A stretch of 64,000 nt of DNA from Sinomonas sp. P10A9. GTDB taxonomy: Bacteria; Actinomycetota; Actinomycetes; Actinomycetales; Micrococcaceae. A model generated the notes under the pieces. The model made no database searches, was not told the DNA's origin, and saw only the letters and a program-made list of their open reading frames with translations. Positions 17,339 to 26,408 of this stretch are shown piece by piece. The position numbers were made by a program, and so were the translations under genes. The DNA lies in NCBI RefSeq assembly GCF_041022165.1, contig NZ_CP163302.1, positions 868,001 to 932,000 of the forward strand. The letters are read 5' to 3'. Position 1 is the first letter of the stretch, and every line of letters begins with the position of its first letter.

Positions 17339-18520
17339 GTGGCGCGCTCCGGGGGTGCGCTGGCCGTCCTCCGGACTGTGGCGCTCACGGCCGTCACTGT
17401 GTCCCCGACGTTCCTCATGGGGTCGATGGCCGTCCAGATTCGGCAGGATATCGACCTGGGGCCGGCCGGGATCGGCATCGGCGCCGCCGTGATGTTCGGC
17501 GTGGGCGGACTCCTGGCACCGTTGTCTGGAGCGCTGGTTGAGCGTGCCGGCCCTCGCGCCGGCATGGCCGGCGCCGCCCTGCTGACATCAGTCGCACTCC
17601 TGGGCATGGCGTCCGCCACCGACTTCGGGAACCTGGCCGCGGCGCTAGCAGTCGCCGGCGCCGCCAACGCCCTCGGACAGCCGGCCACGAACATCGGCCT
17701 CTCCCGGGCCATTGTCCCGCATCGGCTCGGCACTGCGCTCGGAGCCAAGCAGGCATCCATCCCCACCGCCTCACTCCTGGGAGGGCTTGCCGTGCCCATG
17801 GGAGCACTTGCCGTCGGATGGCGATGGATGTTCGTCTCGGCCGCTGCCATCGCACTCTTCGTTGGCCTCTGGAACTGGACGCGCGCGCTTGCTGCTGCGC
17901 CGGCGCCTTCCGTGCCCACTGGGGGTTCCGTCCCGCGCGCCGGGACATCGCGGCCGGCCATGGTGCTGTTCTCCTGTGGGGGCGGTCTTGCCGCGGCGGC
18001 CGCAACGTCGCTGGGCATCTTCCTTGTCGACTCGGCAGTGAGCTCGGGAATCTCCCCTGGGATGGCCGGTGGGGTCTTCGCCGCCGTGGCGGCCATCGGG
18101 CTCCTCGCGCGCGTCGCGGCGGGGGCTCTCATCGATGCCCGCCCCCTCTGGAGCCCGTACCTGCTGGTGGCCGCAATGCTCGTGGTCGGATCCGTCGGAT
18201 TCGGCTTCCTTGCGGTTGGCTCCCCGTGGGGCATCGCGGCCGGCGCCCTGTTCGCGTACGGCGCGGGGTGGGCCTGGCCGGGCCTCATGCACTATGGCGT
18301 GGTCCGCGGTGGTCACGCCGGCGTCGGCCGGGCCACTGGGTATCTGCAGATCGGGCTCTCGCTGGGCGCCGCGTGCGGGCCACTCGCCTTCGGGCTCATC
18401 TCGGAGGAGTGGTCCTACGGGGCGTCGTGGGCTCTGGCTGGCGTGGCTCTAGCGGGGTCCGCAGCCGTGATCGCCGTGGGGAATGCGTTGGACTCCCGCA
18501 GTCATCCGACGCAGCCTTGA
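17339..18520 (+). CDS. MFS transporter
   Basis: A 393-residue major facilitator with about 12 hydrophobic segments, starting at GTG directly after the dehydrogenase stop. It is of the compact NNP/cyanate-permease-like type, with a cytoplasmic loop motif (GALVERAGPRAG) between segments 2 and 3. It differs clearly from the two MHS-type carriers of the island. Direction and substrate are unknown; the position suggests uptake or export of a pathway compound. Confidence 0.85.
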   Translation: MARSGGALAVLRTVALTAVTVSPTFLMGSMAVQIRQDIDLGPAGIGIGAAVMFGVGGLLAPLSGALVERAGPRAGMAGAALLTSVALLGMASATDFGNLAAALAVAGAANALGQPATNIGLSRAIVPHRLGTALGAKQASIPTASLLGGLAVPMGALAVGWRWMFVSAAAIALFVGLWNWTRALAAAPAPSVPTGGSVPRAGTSRPAMVLFSCGGGLAAAAATSLGIFLVDSAVSSGISPGMAGGVFAAVAAIGLLARVAAGALIDARPLWSPYLLVAAMLVVGSVGFGFLAVGSPWGIAAGALFAYGAGWAWPGLMHYGVVRGGHAGVGRATGYLQIGLSLGAACGPLAFGLISEEWSYGASWALAGVALAGSAAVIAVGNALDSRSHPTQP

Positions 18521-18547
18521 CAGTGCCATTCGTGGTCGGTACTTTCC

Positions 18548-18560
18548 ATGGTCATACCCT
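18548..18560. promoter_or_regulatory. FadR/GntR-type operator candidate upstream of MHS carrier
   Basis: ATGGT-CAT-ACCCT, an imperfect element in the 197-bp gap before the MHS transporter gene. It is weaker than the other copies and lies 158 bp from the start codon. Confidence 0.4.
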
Positions 18561-18717
18561 TTGGGCGAAGCGAGCTCTGCCCTTCCATGACAGAGGCTTC
18601 TTGGGCGGAAGGCCCCCACGCCCCTTGGCCAGCAATCTTCCGGCGGCTCCCAGCCTAGGGATTCTCCGCGTCGACCAGTTCCTTCATCAGCACGACCCCC
18701 TGCCCAAAGGAGAAACT

Positions 18718-20088
18718 GTGTCCACTGCGATGACGCAACCACGCACAGTCAGCAAGTCCGCGCACGCCCAGCTCGTCAGGGCGGCCGCCATCGGCAACTT
18801 CATCGAGTTCTTCGACTTCACGCTCTACGGCTTCTTCGCCGTCGTCATCTCCAAGCAGTTCTTCCCGGCGATCGACCATACGGCCGCCCTGCTCTCCACC
18901 TTCGCGATCTACGGCGGCGCCTTCGTCATGCGGCCCGTCGGCGCGATCGTGTTCGGGCACGTCGGAGACCGCATCGGTCGAAAGACCGCCATGATGGTCT
19001 CAGTCGTCCTCATGACGGTGGCGACTGCTGCCATCGGCCTGCTTCCGACCTACGCCGTGATCGGAGTCTTCGCGCCTCTGCTCTTGGGCATCTGCCGGCT
19101 CGTCCAGGCGGTGTCCGCCGGAGGCGAGCAGACCGGCTCCTACATCCTCGTCATGGAGCAGTCGCCTGTCCATGAACGCGGTCGCCACGGCATCAAGCTG
19201 CTGACCTACATCATGTTCGGTGTCGGAGGCGGTGCCCTCGTGGCCTTGGGTGTCACTTCCCTGACAACTCCCGCCCAGCTGCACGACTGGGGCTGGCGCC
19301 TGCCGTTCCTCTTCGTGGCGCCCTTGGGCCTTGTCGGGCTCTACATGCGGCTCAGGCTCCAGGACTCCGAGGCCTTTCGGGCTGCAAGCCAGGAGCTGGC
19401 ACGCCTCGAGCGCAAGCCCATCCCGCTCTTCCAGGCCTTCCGGACGGCCAAGAAGCAGATGGCGGTCTTGTTCTGCTGGGCCTCGCTCATCGCCCTTGCC
19501 GGCTACATCCTCATCGGGTTCATGACCACCTACATGATCGAGTTCCAGCACTTTTCCATCTCCGAGTCCCTGGTCGTCTTCGGCGTCGGACTCATGGCCG
19601 CGATTCCGGTCGTCAACCAGATAGGGAAGTGGTCTGACCGCGTGCCGCGGAAGACCTTTGCGCTGGTCATGACACTGGCCCTGCTGCTGTGGATCTTTCC
19701 CGCCTTCATCCTGACCCAGTACGGCGTCTTCACGGCCATCATCGCGATCGCCGTGTTTGCAGTCATCCTCTACCCGATGAACCTTGTCGCCGGGTTCGCC
19801 ATCATCGAGCTCTTCCCGGTAGACATCCGGGCGAGCGCGAGCGGGCTGCCGTTCCAGATCGGCTTCGCGGTGTTCGGGGGGTCCGCTCCGTTCATTGCAA
19901 CGTGGCTCGCCTCGAGCTACTCGGCCATCGCGCCGGCCTACTACGTCGCGGGATTCGCCATCCTGATCCTCCTCGTCGCCCTTCGAGGCCTGCCCACGGC
20001 GCGGGCTATGGAGACCATCTCAGTCTCCGTGCCCGAGCCGCCGGAGCGTGCCGTCGTCTCGGCAGCGGAAGCACCCGAGCGTCCGTGA
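18718..20088 (+). CDS. MHS family MFS transporter
   Basis: A 456-residue 12-TM proton symporter of the metabolite:H+ symporter family (shikimate, dicarboxylate, aromatic acid carriers). It has the N-terminal AAAIGNFIEFFDFTLYGFFA and the loop motif GHVGDRIGRK typical of this family. GTG 18718 follows AAAGGAG; longer in-frame starts run through a non-coding-looking leader. It probably imports an acid used by the pathway. The second MHS carrier at 40054 has the same layout (NFIEYFDNALYAYFA), so the island has two related importers. Confidence 0.9.
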   Translation: MSTAMTQPRTVSKSAHAQLVRAAAIGNFIEFFDFTLYGFFAVVISKQFFPAIDHTAALLSTFAIYGGAFVMRPVGAIVFGHVGDRIGRKTAMMVSVVLMTVATAAIGLLPTYAVIGVFAPLLLGICRLVQAVSAGGEQTGSYILVMEQSPVHERGRHGIKLLTYIMFGVGGGALVALGVTSLTTPAQLHDWGWRLPFLFVAPLGLVGLYMRLRLQDSEAFRAASQELARLERKPIPLFQAFRTAKKQMAVLFCWASLIALAGYILIGFMTTYMIEFQHFSISESLVVFGVGLMAAIPVVNQIGKWSDRVPRKTFALVMTLALLLWIFPAFILTQYGVFTAIIAIAVFAVILYPMNLVAGFAIIELFPVDIRASASGLPFQIGFAVFGGSAPFIATWLASSYSAIAPAYYVAGFAILILLVALRGLPTARAMETISVSVPEPPERAVVSAAEAPERP

Positions 20089-20091
20089 CGG

Positions 20092-20775
20092 ATGCTTAGT
20101 CACGAGCTGCTGACGGCATGGTGCGAGTTCGAGGAGCAGCACGAGCAGGACTTCCTGGACTGGCACACGAGCGAGCACATGCCGGAGCGGATAGGAATCC
20201 CGGGCTTCCTCAGGGCCAGGCGGTACGCGGAGCTCGGTGATGGCCTCCACCGGCATTTCATCCTGTATGAGCTCGCCGGCCCCGAGGTGCTGGATTCCGC
20301 CGCCTACCGGGCCAAGGTCAACGACCCGAGCCCATGGACCCAGCGGATCCAGCCCTCCTTCCGCCGGAACATCCGTGCAGCCTGCCGCCTGTCCCTCTCT
20401 CGGGCAGGCGGCAAAGGCCCCGACATCGCAGTGCTCTGGTTCGCATCCGCCGACAGGGTTCGGGTGGAGCATTCGGTCGCCGACCTGCGAAGCCACCCGG
20501 ACGAGCTGTCTCTGGGCTTGCACCTAGGGTGGCTCCGCAGCGCGGACGGAGAGCTGGAGAATCGTGAGGCGGTCCTTCGCGCTGACAGCGCTCGGATGCA
20601 GTTCGACGGCATGGTGCTTCTCGAAGGCGCCGACGCGCCTCGCATCGGCCGTGCTGCCGGGCGCCTCTCACACCATCTGCTCGGGCTTCCGAGGACGACG
20701 TCGGTGGAATACGGGATCTTCCGACTCTCCGCCGTCCTGAGTCCTCCAAACGGAGATCAACGAAAGGGAGACTGA
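20092..20775 (+). CDS. EthD-like dimeric alpha/beta-barrel protein
   Basis: A 227-residue soluble protein with two halves that look like ferredoxin-fold alpha/beta barrels: FLDWHTSEHMPERIGIPGFLRARRYAEL in the first (residues ~20-45) has the W-x-x-x-H-x-P-E pattern seen in EthD and related small proteins of aromatic or alkane catabolism. Function unknown; such proteins act as lyases, isomerases or accessory factors. It begins 3 bp after the MHS gene stop and is followed directly by the PrpD-like gene, so it belongs to that operon. Confidence 0.65.
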   Translation: MLSHELLTAWCEFEEQHEQDFLDWHTSEHMPERIGIPGFLRARRYAELGDGLHRHFILYELAGPEVLDSAAYRAKVNDPSPWTQRIQPSFRRNIRAACRLSLSRAGGKGPDIAVLWFASADRVRVEHSVADLRSHPDELSLGLHLGWLRSADGELENREAVLRADSARMQFDGMVLLEGADAPRIGRAAGRLSHHLLGLPRTTSVEYGIFRLSAVLSPPNGDQRKGD

Positions 20776-20776
20776 C

Positions 20777-22258
20777 ATGGGTGAACCAACCACCCGGTAC
20801 ACACAGGAACTGGCGCACTTCGTCGCGAAAACCGGCTACGAGGACCTCCCAGATGCTGTCGTCACAGAGAGCCGCCGGCTCCTGCTCGACACCGTGGGGT
20901 GTGCCCTCGGAGCCATCAACACGGAGAGCGGCCAGATCGCGCTCCGGTACGTCGATTCGCTGGGAGGAGGATCGGCCGCGACGGTCCTGGGACTCGACCG
21001 CATGAGATCCCCAACGGATGCCGCGTACGCGAATGCGCGCCTCGCCAACGTTCTGGATGCGGACGACACCTTTCCCACCTCGACCCACTTCGGCAACGCC
21101 ACGGTGTTCTCCGCCATGGCCGTCGCCGAGCACTTCGGCGGGAGCGACCGAGACGTGCTCGCGGGGATCGCCATCGGGTTCGACCTGGGAGCCCGCATCG
21201 GAAGCTGGATGGGGGCTCCCTTCCAGGTCCGTAACGGCGAGGTCGTCGGATGGAACGAGCTGGGGGGCCCTCCCGCGACCGTCACGTGGGCGGCAGCGGG
21301 CGCGGCGTCGAGCGTGGCCGGCCTGGATCCACTGCAGACCAACCACGCCTTCGGCCTGGCAGGCGCGAATTCTCCTCAACCGACCATCCGCAAATGGGCG
21401 GAATCGCCTGTCCAGCCGATGTACAAGTACGCCGATTCCGGCTGGTGCGCCAACATCGGCGTCTCAGCAGCCCTGCTCGCAAGGCTCAACAGCACGGGCT
21501 TCCTCGACATCCTGGACGGCCAAAACGCGTTCTGGCGATTCTACGGATCACCGACGCACGACGACGCGCTCCTGGTCCAAGGGCTCGGTGAGGAGTGGGA
21601 GATCCTCAACACAACGTACAAGGCGTGGCCGTGCTGCCGGTGGATCCACCATCCGCTGACAGCGTTCTCCGGCATTCTGGAGGAGCATGCGATCGCGGCG
21701 GAGGAGATCGAACGGGTCGTCGTGCGCGCGAACCCACTGGCGCTGACTGAGATCTTCCGGGACCAGCAGCCTAGCGACCCGCTCACCGCCGAGTTCAGCC
21801 ATGCGCACGCCATGGCGGCCATGGCCCACAGGATTCCTCCGGGGCCCCTCTGGTACGAGGAGGCGGCCATGAATGCCAGGCATATGGCTGACTTCCGTGC
21901 GAAGGTCACCGTGACGCCGGAACCCCGCTCCTCCAACATCGCGGCATGGATGGGCGGTGGGCAATGGCGGGGGATTCCCGGAGGCGTAGACGTCTACGCG
22001 CGGGGCACGCGGTTCGAGGCGACCGCCGACTATGCCCTCGGGGATCCGTGGGAGGAGTCCACGCGTCTGTCGAGCGACAGACTGATCGAGAAGTTCGTCG
22101 GCATGTGCCGCGCTGGTGGGGATGGGAGCCTGGGCCCTTCGGAGCTCGAGGACCGGGCATCGGCGTGTGCCGAGGCGATCCTTGCGGGTGACTCCGCAGA
22201 CCGGCTGTCGTGGACGGACGAAGTGTCCGGCCTGGCGGGCTTGCTCCGACGCTCCTGA
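20777..22258 (+). CDS. MmgE/PrpD family protein
   Basis: A 493-residue member of the MmgE/PrpD family, which contains 2-methylcitrate dehydratase and related (de)hydratases or decarboxylases. Features are the N-terminal RLLLDTVGCALGA helix, ARLANVLDADDTF in place of the usual HALDYDDT block, and the central WCANIGVSAALLA and KAWPCCRWIHHPLTA segments. The KAWP-C-C-R and DADDTF variants suggest a side branch of the family. It ends the 16.2-22.3 kb operon. Together with the PrpF- and PrpB-like genes it may act on methyl-branched dicarboxylates; this is inference. Confidence 0.85.
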   Translation: MGEPTTRYTQELAHFVAKTGYEDLPDAVVTESRRLLLDTVGCALGAINTESGQIALRYVDSLGGGSAATVLGLDRMRSPTDAAYANARLANVLDADDTFPTSTHFGNATVFSAMAVAEHFGGSDRDVLAGIAIGFDLGARIGSWMGAPFQVRNGEVVGWNELGGPPATVTWAAAGAASSVAGLDPLQTNHAFGLAGANSPQPTIRKWAESPVQPMYKYADSGWCANIGVSAALLARLNSTGFLDILDGQNAFWRFYGSPTHDDALLVQGLGEEWEILNTTYKAWPCCRWIHHPLTAFSGILEEHAIAAEEIERVVVRANPLALTEIFRDQQPSDPLTAEFSHAHAMAAMAHRIPPGPLWYEEAAMNARHMADFRAKVTVTPEPRSSNIAAWMGGGQWRGIPGGVDVYARGTRFEATADYALGDPWEESTRLSSDRLIEKFVGMCRAGGDGSLGPSELEDRASACAEAILAGDSADRLSWTDEVSGLAGLLRRS

Positions 22259-22300
22259 GACGGCCGCATGGTGCGTATCGATTCCGATCAGAAGGGAACA

Positions 22301-22340
22301 GCAGGAGGGGGAGGGCCGCCCGGGGCCCTCCCCCTCCTGC
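22301..22340. terminator. Strong bidirectional hairpin terminator
   Basis: Perfect 17-bp arms 22301-22317 and 22324-22340 around a 6-nt loop, placed between the convergent MmgE/PrpD and DMT transporter genes. Confidence 0.9.
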
Positions 22341-22384
22341 CTCGTCTGGGTGGGCCTGCTCCGTCGGTCAGGCATTCGTGATGA

Positions 22385-23368
22385 TCAGGGCACCGCGCTC
22401 GGGGCGGCCGAAGGTTCCGACAGGGTCGGTTCCGTTCGCTGCCCCCATCGTTGGAGGCATACCAGCGCCACCAGTGCCATGACGGCCCCGAGGACGGTCA
22501 GCCACGATGGGGTCCCCGACGCGGTAGGCCACACGAGGTCCAGGATCATCGATCCGGCGAGCTGTCCCGCGACGACGCCGATGGCGAAGAGCAGCACGCC
22601 GACGCGGCGCACGAGGACGGCGCCGATGAGGACAACAGCCGGGCCGATGATGCCGAGCGCGGGGTACCACCACTGGATGTGGGCATAGGAGGCGAAGGAG
22701 GCGCCGCCGTCAGACACGGAAGAGGCGCCCAGGACCGCCAGGTACGCGAGCGACCCGAGGGCGTACGTCGCGACGCCGGCGGGCTCTGGCCGTCCGACGG
22801 CCGCGGTGATGGACCCATTGAATGCCATCTGGACTCCCACGGTTGCTCCGGCAACGAAGACGAAGGCGCATGCGAGCCAGATCCCTGCCCCGCTGGCGCC
22901 GAGGCGTGGGGCGCTCGAGACCACGACGCCTGCGACCGCGAGGAGGAGGGCTGCCGCTCCCAGCCGGTTCAGGCGGCGTCGTGTGCCGAGGGACCAGCCG
23001 AAGTGGTCGATCATCGTTCCGGCGCTCATCTGGCCGACGATGAAGGACATCGCGAAGAGTGCGACCCCGATGACTGGCACTGTGGCGATCTGCGCCTGGA
23101 TGACGATGATGCCGAGGGGTCCGCTGGCGAGGAGGTGCCAGGGAAGCTCCCGGCGCCGCAGCATCCCCCACATGGTGGCCACGCTGCGCCGGGCCGCCGG
23201 GGCGAGGGCGGTGAACACGAGGGTCGTCGTCAGCCCGATGAAGAAGACGAGTGCTCCCGCCCCGAGCTGGTTGCCGAGGTCGCTGGCGAGGAAGGCATTG
23301 ATGCGGGCCTGGAGCGAGAGCATGATGCCCGTCGCCAGTGTCAAGAGGATGGGGGAAAGGCGTGCCAC
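22385..23368 (-). CDS. DMT-superfamily transporter (YdcZ/DUF606 type, duplicated)
   Basis: A 327-residue membrane protein with about ten hydrophobic segments made of two similar DUF606/YdcZ units; each half begins with a helix such as LLTLATGIMLSLQARINAFLA or a related segment, and the middle reads FIVGQMSAGTMIDHFGW. Proteins of this type are putative exporters of small metabolites. It lies 24 bp downstream of the alcohol dehydrogenase gene and is the last gene of the ABC-transporter operon. Role in the pathway unknown. Confidence 0.8.
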   Translation of the reverse strand: MARLSPILLTLATGIMLSLQARINAFLASDLGNQLGAGALVFFIGLTTTLVFTALAPAARRSVATMWGMLRRRELPWHLLASGPLGIIVIQAQIATVPVIGVALFAMSFIVGQMSAGTMIDHFGWSLGTRRRLNRLGAAALLLAVAGVVVSSAPRLGASGAGIWLACAFVFVAGATVGVQMAFNGSITAAVGRPEPAGVATYALGSLAYLAVLGASSVSDGGASFASYAHIQWWYPALGIIGPAVVLIGAVLVRRVGVLLFAIGVVAGQLAGSMILDLVWPTASGTPSWLTVLGAVMALVALVCLQRWGQRTEPTLSEPSAAPSAVP

Positions 23369-23392
23369 GCGGAAGTCCTTCCGGTCGGGCGC

Positions 23393-24433
23393 TCAGCGGA
23401 CGACGACGGCCCGTCCGGTGATCCGGCCGGCGGCCAGGTCATCGTACGCGTCCAGGGCCCGCTCGAACGGGTACGTCGTGATGTCGATCCCCACGCGGCC
23501 GGCACGCGCCAGCGCCACCACCTCGATCAGGTCGCGCCGGGTTCCGGAGTACGGGCGGTTGATCGTCGTCCCGCGGGGAATCGACGTGGTCGTGCGGATC
23601 GTCTCGAACTCCATGACGCCATTGCCCTGCCCGGGCACACGGATGGCGCCGTACGGGGCCACGGTGGAGGCTGCAAGTCGCAGCGTCTCGCTGGTCCCCA
23701 CGAAGTCGAGCACGACATCGGGGCCGTGTCCGCCGGCAGAGTCGAGTACCTGCGCGGCCGCGTCCTCTGACGAGCCGTCGACGACGGCGTCCACGGCGTC
23801 CGCGACGGCCGCGAGTGCCTCGGGACGCACGTCGATGGCGATGATCCTCGCCGGGGTCATCGCGCGCAGGATCGACACTGCGAACTGGCCGAGCCCGCCG
23901 ATGCCGATTACCGCGGCGCCCGAGCCCGGTCCGAGGAGCGGGAGGCAGCCGCGGATGCTGTGGTAGGGCACGATACCCGCGTCGGGGAGGACCGCCGCCA
24001 GGTGCGGCTCGATCCCGTCTGCGGCGACCACCGCCGTCGCCGGGACGACGACGAAGTCGGCCATACCGCCGTCGTAACGGGTTCCGGGCCCCTGCGGCGG
24101 AACGAGTCGCCCCGGCGTCGAAAGGCACGCATTCTCGCGCCCTGCCGTGCACTCGCGGCATGTCCCGCAGGACCACACCGTGTGCACGACGACGGCCTGC
24201 CCTGCGTGCACCGAGGTGACGCCTTCACCCGAGGCGCTGATGGTGCCGGCGATTTCGTGTCCCATCGTCAGGCCGAGCTGGAGCACCGCCTCCGGATCTT
24301 CGCGGAACGAGACATCGGTGTGGCATACCCCGCAGGCCGTGACCTCGACGAGGACCTGCCCTGCTCCGGGCCGCGGAACCGGACGGTCCGCCCACTCGAC
24401 CTGTCTCGGTCCCTGGTATGTGAGCGCCCTCAT
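23393..24433 (-). CDS. Zinc-dependent alcohol dehydrogenase
   Basis: A 346-residue medium-chain dehydrogenase. The catalytic zinc ligands lie in ACGVCHTDVS and TMGHE, the structural zinc loop is CGTCRECTAGRENAC, and the nucleotide fold has IGIGGLGQFAVSIL. It would interconvert an alcohol and an aldehyde or ketone with NAD. It overlaps the solute-binding protein gene by 4 bp and so is part of the importer operon, which suggests that an imported alcohol, or one formed from it, is oxidised at once. Confidence 0.92.
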   Translation of the reverse strand: MRALTYQGPRQVEWADRPVPRPGAGQVLVEVTACGVCHTDVSFREDPEAVLQLGLTMGHEIAGTISASGEGVTSVHAGQAVVVHTVWSCGTCRECTAGRENACLSTPGRLVPPQGPGTRYDGGMADFVVVPATAVVAADGIEPHLAAVLPDAGIVPYHSIRGCLPLLGPGSGAAVIGIGGLGQFAVSILRAMTPARIIAIDVRPEALAAVADAVDAVVDGSSEDAAAQVLDSAGGHGPDVVLDFVGTSETLRLAASTVAPYGAIRVPGQGNGVMEFETIRTTTSIPRGTTINRPYSGTRRDLIEVVALARAGRVGIDITTYPFERALDAYDDLAAGRITGRAVVVR

Positions 24434-25524
24434 GTCGTGGCCAGCGCGGCCGCGGCCTTCTCGACGAACGACGTGTCCACGATGTCCTCGATCTTCAGGT
24501 CTGCCTTCTCGATGAGCCCGGCCCTGCGATAGGTCTCGAGGTCGTCGGCGAGGCCCTTGACGTTCAGCGCGCCCTTCGAGTCCACGGGCGCGGCGTACGT
24601 CTTGGCGATGAGTGCCGAGTCGAGCTCGGTGTACTTGGAGATGATGTCGGTGATCTCCTGCGCGTCCTTGCCCCGCACCTGCCCGTCGACGAGAGACGCG
24701 CTGAAATCGGCGACCCCCCGCAGGTAGGCCTTCATGAACGACACCGCTACCTCGGGCTTCTTCTGCGTGAAGGCCGTGCCATACATGATCACTCCGAGCT
24801 GGAGGCCAGGGTAGAAGTCCGCGCCGACGGCGAAGCGGACAGCTGCCCCGGACTCGATGGCCTTCGTCGCGTACGGCTCGGCCGTCGTCGCAGCGTCGAT
24901 TGAGCCGTTCTGCAGGGCGATGGCCTGGTCTGGGCCACCCAGGAAGTTTGCCTGGATGTCGGAGCGCTGCAGGCCGCCCTGGGCCAGGGCCCTGTCGAAC
25001 CAGAGCGTCGTGGATGTCCCGTCCGCGTAGAGGCCCAGGCGCTTTCCCTTGAGATCGGACAGCTTCGTGAATTCCCCGCTGTCAACAAGTGCCTTCCTGA
25101 CCAGGAGGTTCGAGTATTTCGTGCCATCGTCGAGCTTCCCCGTGTCCGCAACGAGGCGGACTCCGAGACCTCGGCCGACGGCATTGAAGACGCCCGCGCC
25201 CGGGGCGCCGGTGCCCGCGTCGAGCTGACCCGATGCCAGGGGCGCGACCATGTCGCCTCCCGACTTGAATGCCCGGAGTTCGGCGTCAATCCCCTCGGCT
25301 TGGAAGTATCCGCGGGCAAGGGCAATGTAGAGCGGCGCGTTGGAGATGCCCGCCGCGTGACCGAGGCTGACCTTCGTGACGCTGCCGGTTCCGCTCGCGC
25401 TGGATCCGCCGCAGGCGGTGAGGCCGAACAGCGCGGCTGCGGCAGCGACGGTCCCCGCGCCACGGAGCAGGCTCCGGCGCGAGGGCTGTGAGGAGAGCAG
25501 CGGGGAGATGCTGGTGGGGGGCAT
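24430..25524 (-). CDS. ABC transporter solute-binding protein (SsuA/NMT1 type), Tat lipoprotein
   Basis: A 364-residue periplasmic-type binding protein of the SsuA/TauA/NMT1 group. The N-terminus has a twin-arginine motif (SRRSLLRG), a hydrophobic stretch and a lipobox LTAC with Cys at ~38, so it is probably a Tat-exported lipoprotein. The mature part begins KVSLGHAAGISNAPLYIALARGYF, typical of the family. ATG 25524 follows GAAGGGA. Together with the permease and ATPase it forms a complete importer for an aromatic acid, sulfonate or similar anion; the ligand is not deducible. Confidence 0.9.
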   Translation of the reverse strand: MPPTSISPLLSSQPSRRSLLRGAGTVAAAAALFGLTACGGSSASGTGSVTKVSLGHAAGISNAPLYIALARGYFQAEGIDAELRAFKSGGDMVAPLASGQLDAGTGAPGAGVFNAVGRGLGVRLVADTGKLDDGTKYSNLLVRKALVDSGEFTKLSDLKGKRLGLYADGTSTTLWFDRALAQGGLQRSDIQANFLGGPDQAIALQNGSIDAATTAEPYATKAIESGAAVRFAVGADFYPGLQLGVIMYGTAFTQKKPEVAVSFMKAYLRGVADFSASLVDGQVRGKDAQEITDIISKYTELDSALIAKTYAAPVDSKGALNVKGLADDLETYRRAGLIEKADLKIEDIVDTSFVEKAAAALATT

Positions 25525-25562
25525 GTTCGTCCCTTCGATCGTGGGTGCGGTGGCGTGTGGAG

Positions 25563-26408
25563 TCAGCGCTTGGCGCGGTTCCACGGTGTAAGGAATCGCT
25601 CGACCTCGGTGAGGAGGAAAGTGAGGGCGACGCCGAGGACGGAGATGAGGATGAGTGCGACATACATGGTCTCGACTCTGAAGGTCGACCACGAGTTCCA
25701 GATCATGAAGCCGAGGCCGTTGGTGCCGCCGAGCATCTCGGCCACGACGATGAGCATGAGGGCCATGCCGACACCGAGCTTCATGCCGGCGATGATGAGG
25801 GGCGCGGCGCCGGGGAGCGCAACCGTGCGGAAGACATCGAACCGGCTTGCCCGGAAGTTCTTCGCGACATCGTGGTGGATCATCGGGATTCCGAGGACCC
25901 CGGCTGCCGTGTTGACGACGACCGGGAAGAAGACCCCGATCGCCACGACAGCGATCTTCGAGGCCTCGCCGAGGCCGAAGATGATCAGCAGGAGCGGGAA
26001 GATGGCGGTCTTCGGGATCGGGTACAGCGCCGCGATGATCGGCTCGGCAATGGTCCGCGCCCAGCGGCTGAGACCCATGACAATGCCTATGAGGACTCCG
26101 GGAACCGCCCCGATGACGAACCCGATGCCGAGCCGTTGGAGGCTCACGAGCGCCGTGTCGAGGAGCTGGCCGTTGCCGCTCAGGCGCGCGAACTCGCTGT
26201 AGATCGTTGTCGGGCCAGGGAAGAACTGCGGGTTCAACAAGCCGGTGCGCACCAGGAGCTCCCACAGCGCGAGCAGTGCGAGGGGGGCCAGGACGGACAT
26301 AACGCGCTCCGAGCCGATCCGCCGCATGAGGCTGCGGCGGGGCCTGGGCCCCGCCGGGGGGGCCGGGGGTGTCTTGGTGCGGGGCTGGATGTCCACGCGC
26401 GAGCTCAT
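25563..26408 (-). CDS. ABC transporter permease (SsuC type)
   Basis: A 281-residue inner-membrane permease with six hydrophobic segments and the BPD_transp_1 region, including the cytoplasmic coupling loop VALPGAAPLIIAGMKLGVGMA near residue 215. The N-terminal 30 residues are Pro/Arg-rich and cytoplasmic. It overlaps the ATPase gene by 4 bp and precedes the solute-binding protein gene, giving the usual SsuB-SsuC-SsuA order. Confidence 0.93.
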   Translation of the reverse strand: MSSRVDIQPRTKTPPAPPAGPRPRRSLMRRIGSERVMSVLAPLALLALWELLVRTGLLNPQFFPGPTTIYSEFARLSGNGQLLDTALVSLQRLGIGFVIGAVPGVLIGIVMGLSRWARTIAEPIIAALYPIPKTAIFPLLLIIFGLGEASKIAVVAIGVFFPVVVNTAAGVLGIPMIHHDVAKNFRASRFDVFRTVALPGAAPLIIAGMKLGVGMALMLIVVAEMLGGTNGLGFMIWNSWSTFRVETMYVALILISVLGVALTFLLTEVERFLTPWNRAKR

